Origin: Parachlamydia sp.
Lineage (GTDB): Bacteria > Chlamydiota > Chlamydiia > Chlamydiales > Parachlamydiaceae
Reading direction: 5' to 3'
Length of the DNA stretch: 8,282 nucleotides
Assembly (NCBI GenBank): GCA_021298935.1
Contig: JAJTHR010000001.1
Coordinates: 1-8,282, forward strand
The notes beneath the pieces are model-generated. The model saw only the letters and a list, made by a program, of their open reading frames with translations, was not told the DNA's origin and did not search any database. A program made the translations under genes and the position numbers. Shown here one piece after another: positions 5,317 to 8,282 of the stretch (positions within the stretch are counted from its first letter, which is position 1; each line of letters starts with the position of its first letter).

Positions 5317-8282
5317 ATGTTAAATTTTCGCAAGCTCAGACACGATGTTTCTCCAGCTATATTGAAAGAGGGAAAATCCCTTTACGATAAAGGCATGGTC
5401 GTTTCAACTAAAATCAATCAAATGAATGCTGATTCCATCCGCTTCAGTTGCCGTGTGATGGGAGGTTTTGAGCATTGCTATGAATCTGAAATGGAGATTG
5501 ATCGCCATGAATCGATTGTTATCGATTCAGATTGCGATTGCCCCTACAAGTATGATTGCCAGCATCTGTCAGCTGTCATTTTCTACCTTGAAACGCATTT
5601 TAACCAGATCCTGGTAGCCTTTTCCAAAGAGACCGACCTTGAAAAAAGCACTCATGTGGACGATGATGAAAAAAACAATTTGCGCAAGACTTTCAAGGAA
5701 GCGGAGAGCAAGGAACATGCCAGGCAGGACAAAAAGAATCAAAAAGAGCTTTTGGAAGAGTACATCTACGCCTCCGCCCTTTTAGGACAGTCTTCCTTCT
5801 TTTTGCCTGAAGAGGAAATGCCTTTGGATAAGGCTGAGCTGGCAGTTGTTTACATTCCGCTTGTGCAAGGTGCCGACCAAATCGAAATCCAGCTTTCATT
5901 ACGCCTGCCCTTCCGCTCGAAATCACTGAATGTCTCCCAAGTCAAACCCTTTTTAGATGCCATCCGCTATAATGAAGCCATTTATATAGGCGGAAAAAGA
6001 TACTTTTTTTCCGTCAGCTCCTTTGATGAAACAAGCGCTGAAATTTTAAAGCTGATTATCGATTTTGCCAGGTTTCCCGAGCAAAAAATGGAGAAGCAGC
6101 AACGCTCTGCTTTCATCGATATCGAAGCGTTCGGTACGCTGCTTGGCGTCTCCTATGCCATGGCACAAAATCGCTATGCATTGGCAGCCAACGAAGAGGG
6201 GAGCGACCTCTATCCGATGCCCTGCATCTACTGCAATACAATCGAAGAGCCGCTGAGACTTTGTCCGACCCCTTCCATGCTGCGCTTTGAAATCAATTAC
6301 CTGGAAGTCAATGCCCCAAAAATTTTACTTAAGCCCAAAATTCTTTTGCAAAATCACATGATTGTCGATTGCGAAGAGGCTCTTTTATTCGAGTGCGCTA
6401 AGCCTGGCATGATTCACCAGAATATTTATTATAGTTTTCAATCCAGTATCAAGCGTAAACATTTAAGAAGTCTGCCGGCCATTCGAAAAATGACGATCCC
6501 TGAGCCTTTATTCGGCACATTCGTAGAAAATGCCCTTCCTGAATTGAGCCGATTTGCCGATGTGGCTAACCGGGATGCCATCGACCAGTTTGTGACGCTG
6601 CCTTTTGTCGAAAAAGTAGCGGCCGAGTGCGATATCCAATACCTGAACGGTGAATTGGAAGCTTCGTTGAGCTTTGTGTACGGAGATTTTAAAATTCCTG
6701 CCGCACTGAATGCCTTGTGCGTGGATCACATCAAAACCTTTGTCACGGATGAAGGGATTTTAGCGCGCAACCTAACGGAAGAGCAAAAAATCATCGAGGA
6801 TCTGTTCCAAGACTTTATCTATGATCCAATCCAGGGGCTATTCAGCGCAAAGAACGAGAAGAAAATTGTCGAATTCATGACCGAGATCATCCCTGCCAAT
6901 CAGTCCCGCGTTCAATTCAACTGCCCTGAGAACCTGCTCGATCAGTTCATCTATGACGATACGACGTTCACAATGCAGTTAAGGGAATCGAAACGGGTCG
7001 ATATGTATGAGGTCGATCTTAAAGTCGAGGGGTATTTGAACGGTGTCACAATTGATCTGCTATGGGATTGCCTCTCCGCCAAAAGAGCCTTTATCGAACT
7101 TTCGCCTAAAAAAAAGGGGCGCAAGAAAACAAAGGCCGAAGAAACAAAGGCGCCTTACAAAATTTTAGTGCTCGATTTGGAAAAGCTGGCCCCTGTCATT
7201 CAAATTTTTGACGAAATGGGGATTAATCAGCTGGACGACCATGTGGAACAACGGCCTCTTTGGAGCTTGGCAAGCCTTGATGTTGAGCAGTTTATTAATC
7301 TGCCAATCTCATTTTCCATGACGGGCAAATTAAAAGAGATTCAAGCCCAAATGCTGGGCGAGCTGCCCTGCGATGCGCGTGAGATCCCCTCGGTTATCCA
7401 AGCATCGCTGCGCAACTATCAGGTGGATGGGATCCGTTGGCTGGATCGTTTGCGCGGCATGCATTTGAACGGGATTTTAGCGGACGACATGGGTCTTGGA
7501 AAAACTTTGCAGGCAATTATTGCTCTGACGCAGCATAAAATAGACTTTCCTAATAAGCCGTCGATTGTCGTTTGTCCTACCTCACTTGTCTACAACTGGA
7601 AAGAAGAGATTGCGAAATTCAATCCCAATTTGACATCGCTGCCGGTCGATGGGAATCCGACGCAAAGAAAAAAGCTGCTTAAAGAGGCGGTGGACTATGA
7701 TGTGATTATTACCTCTTATACATTGCTCCAGAAAGATATTGAATTCTATAAGAGCATTTCCTTCGGTTATGCAATCCTGGATGAGGCCCAGCATATCAAG
7801 AACCGCAGCACCCGCAATGCCCTTTCTGTGAAAATGATCCAGGCCTCGCACCGCCTGATCCTGACGGGCACGCCGATTGAAAACTCCCTTGAAGAACTCT
7901 GGAGCCTTTTCGACTTCTTGATGCCCGGGCTGCTTAGTACTTACGAGAGATTTGTGGAAAAATACATTCGGCAATCCGCTACTTTGCAGGCGGGAAAAAG
8001 CCTTGAAAACCTTAAAAGGAAGGTGGCTCCCTTTATCTTGCGCCGCATGAAAAAAGATGTACTGGAAGACCTTCCCCCTGTTTCGGAAATTGTGTACCAT
8101 TGCCATCTCTCCGACGTGCAGCAAAAACTTTACCGCTCGTATGCTGCATCGGCCAGGCAAGAGCTGTCCCAACTAGTGAAAAAGGAAGGGTTCGACCGCG
8201 TTCAGATCCATGTGCTTGCGACATTGACACGGTTGAAGCAAATTTGCTGCCATCCTGCCATTTTTGCAAAAGATAAGGCGGA
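5317..8282 (+). CDS. SWIM zinc-finger SNF2-family DNA-dependent ATPase/helicase (3' end beyond the window)
   Basis: The frame is open from the ATG at 5317 to the window edge, giving 988 codons and no stop, so the gene is partial only because the window ends. A SWIM zinc finger, C73-x-C75-x5-C81-x-H83, lies near the N-terminus. A long middle part (about 130-585) fits the bacterial SNF2-associated region, followed by a lysine-rich linker (598-606). The SF2 ATPase then begins: SLRNYQVDGIRWL (697-709), Walker A DDMGLGKT (723-730), motif Ia VVCPTSLVYNW, Walker B DEAQH (822-826), TGTP (850-853), then FILRRMKKDVLEDLPP and LTRLKQICCHP (970-980). Motifs V and VI of the second RecA lobe lie beyond the edge. 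Such proteins move on duplex DNA and are linked to chromatin or transcription-complex remodelling; the exact role here is unknown. The start has only a weak ribosome-binding site, and an in-frame stop at 5278 limits upstream extension. In chlamydiae this gene sits next to tig, as here. Confidence 0.95.
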   Translation, partial: MLNFRKLRHDVSPAILKEGKSLYDKGMVVSTKINQMNADSIRFSCRVMGGFEHCYESEMEIDRHESIVIDSDCDCPYKYDCQHLSAVIFYLETHFNQILVAFSKETDLEKSTHVDDDEKNNLRKTFKEAESKEHARQDKKNQKELLEEYIYASALLGQSSFFLPEEEMPLDKAELAVVYIPLVQGADQIEIQLSLRLPFRSKSLNVSQVKPFLDAIRYNEAIYIGGKRYFFSVSSFDETSAEILKLIIDFARFPEQKMEKQQRSAFIDIEAFGTLLGVSYAMAQNRYALAANEEGSDLYPMPCIYCNTIEEPLRLCPTPSMLRFEINYLEVNAPKILLKPKILLQNHMIVDCEEALLFECAKPGMIHQNIYYSFQSSIKRKHLRSLPAIRKMTIPEPLFGTFVENALPELSRFADVANRDAIDQFVTLPFVEKVAAECDIQYLNGELEASLSFVYGDFKIPAALNALCVDHIKTFVTDEGILARNLTEEQKIIEDLFQDFIYDPIQGLFSAKNEKKIVEFMTEIIPANQSRVQFNCPENLLDQFIYDDTTFTMQLRESKRVDMYEVDLKVEGYLNGVTIDLLWDCLSAKRAFIELSPKKKGRKKTKAEETKAPYKILVLDLEKLAPVIQIFDEMGINQLDDHVEQRPLWSLASLDVEQFINLPISFSMTGKLKEIQAQMLGELPCDAREIPSVIQASLRNYQVDGIRWLDRLRGMHLNGILADDMGLGKTLQAIIALTQHKIDFPNKPSIVVCPTSLVYNWKEEIAKFNPNLTSLPVDGNPTQRKKLLKEAVDYDVIITSYTLLQKDIEFYKSISFGYAILDEAQHIKNRSTRNALSVKMIQASHRLILTGTPIENSLEELWSLFDFLMPGLLSTYERFVEKYIRQSATLQAGKSLENLKRKVAPFILRRMKKDVLEDLPPVSEIVYHCHLSDVQQKLYRSYAASARQELSQLVKKEGFDRVQIHVLATLTRLKQICCHPAIFAKDKA

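Noticed and set aside
7582..8172. Minus-strand open frame of 196 codons, and another at 8033-8269
   Set aside because: Both are antisense to the helicase ATPase domain, whose motifs are in the plus frame. They are shadow frames of a conserved gene.
1..8282. CRISPR array, prophage, toxin-antitoxin or defence operon
   Set aside because: No regularly spaced direct repeats, integrase, transposase or paired small genes were found. The SNF2 protein has the SWIM finger and tig neighbourhood of the chlamydial housekeeping gene, rather than the partners of defence-linked SNF2 proteins.

Overview
The window looks like a chromosomal segment of a member of the phylum Chlamydiota, most likely an environmental (amoeba-associated, Parachlamydiales-type) lineage rather than Chlamydia itself. 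The argument is gene order plus sequence character. The order tig - clpP - clpX next to a divergently placed SWIM/SNF2 helicase gene is, from memory, the conserved chlamydial order (CT707-CT706-CT705 beside CT708 in C. trachomatis). The ClpP N-terminus ([20 protein letters not shown]) and the trigger-factor motif GFRKGKAPD also read as chlamydial. The GC content is moderate, and the non-coding DNA is AT-rich and full of palindromes, unlike the compact Chlamydia genomes. Genus is not assigned.

Layout. Positions 1-182 hold no protein gene but are dominated by a nearly complete 164-bp palindrome (19-182) with 30-bp terminal arms. From 181 to 5060 everything recognised is on the minus strand. Read in the direction of transcription it is: a promoter (about 5114-5086), tRNA-Gly(CCC), tRNA-Gly(GCC), tig (trigger factor), a 476-bp spacer with three different inverted repeats and a candidate clpP promoter, clpP, clpX, and a tandem-domain GNAT acetyltransferase whose stop codon is completed by the end of the palindrome. 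A divergent intergenic region (about 5115-5316) separates this block from a long plus-strand SNF2-family helicase gene, which starts at 5317 and runs off the right edge with no stop.

Function. Trigger factor meets nascent chains at the ribosome exit tunnel. ClpX unfolds substrates and feeds them to the ClpP serine peptidase. Together the block is a protein-folding and protein-turnover locus, headed by two glycine tRNAs that may share its transcript. The acetyltransferase and the helicase are neighbours with no demonstrated link to proteolysis.

Nothing here is clearly a new multi-gene system. The most unusual items are the 164-bp palindromic element abutting the acetyltransferase stop codon, the cluster of unrelated palindromes that separates tig from clpP (including a CACAGAG-rich hairpin), and a Pro-to-Leu change in the otherwise near-invariant SPGG motif of ClpP.
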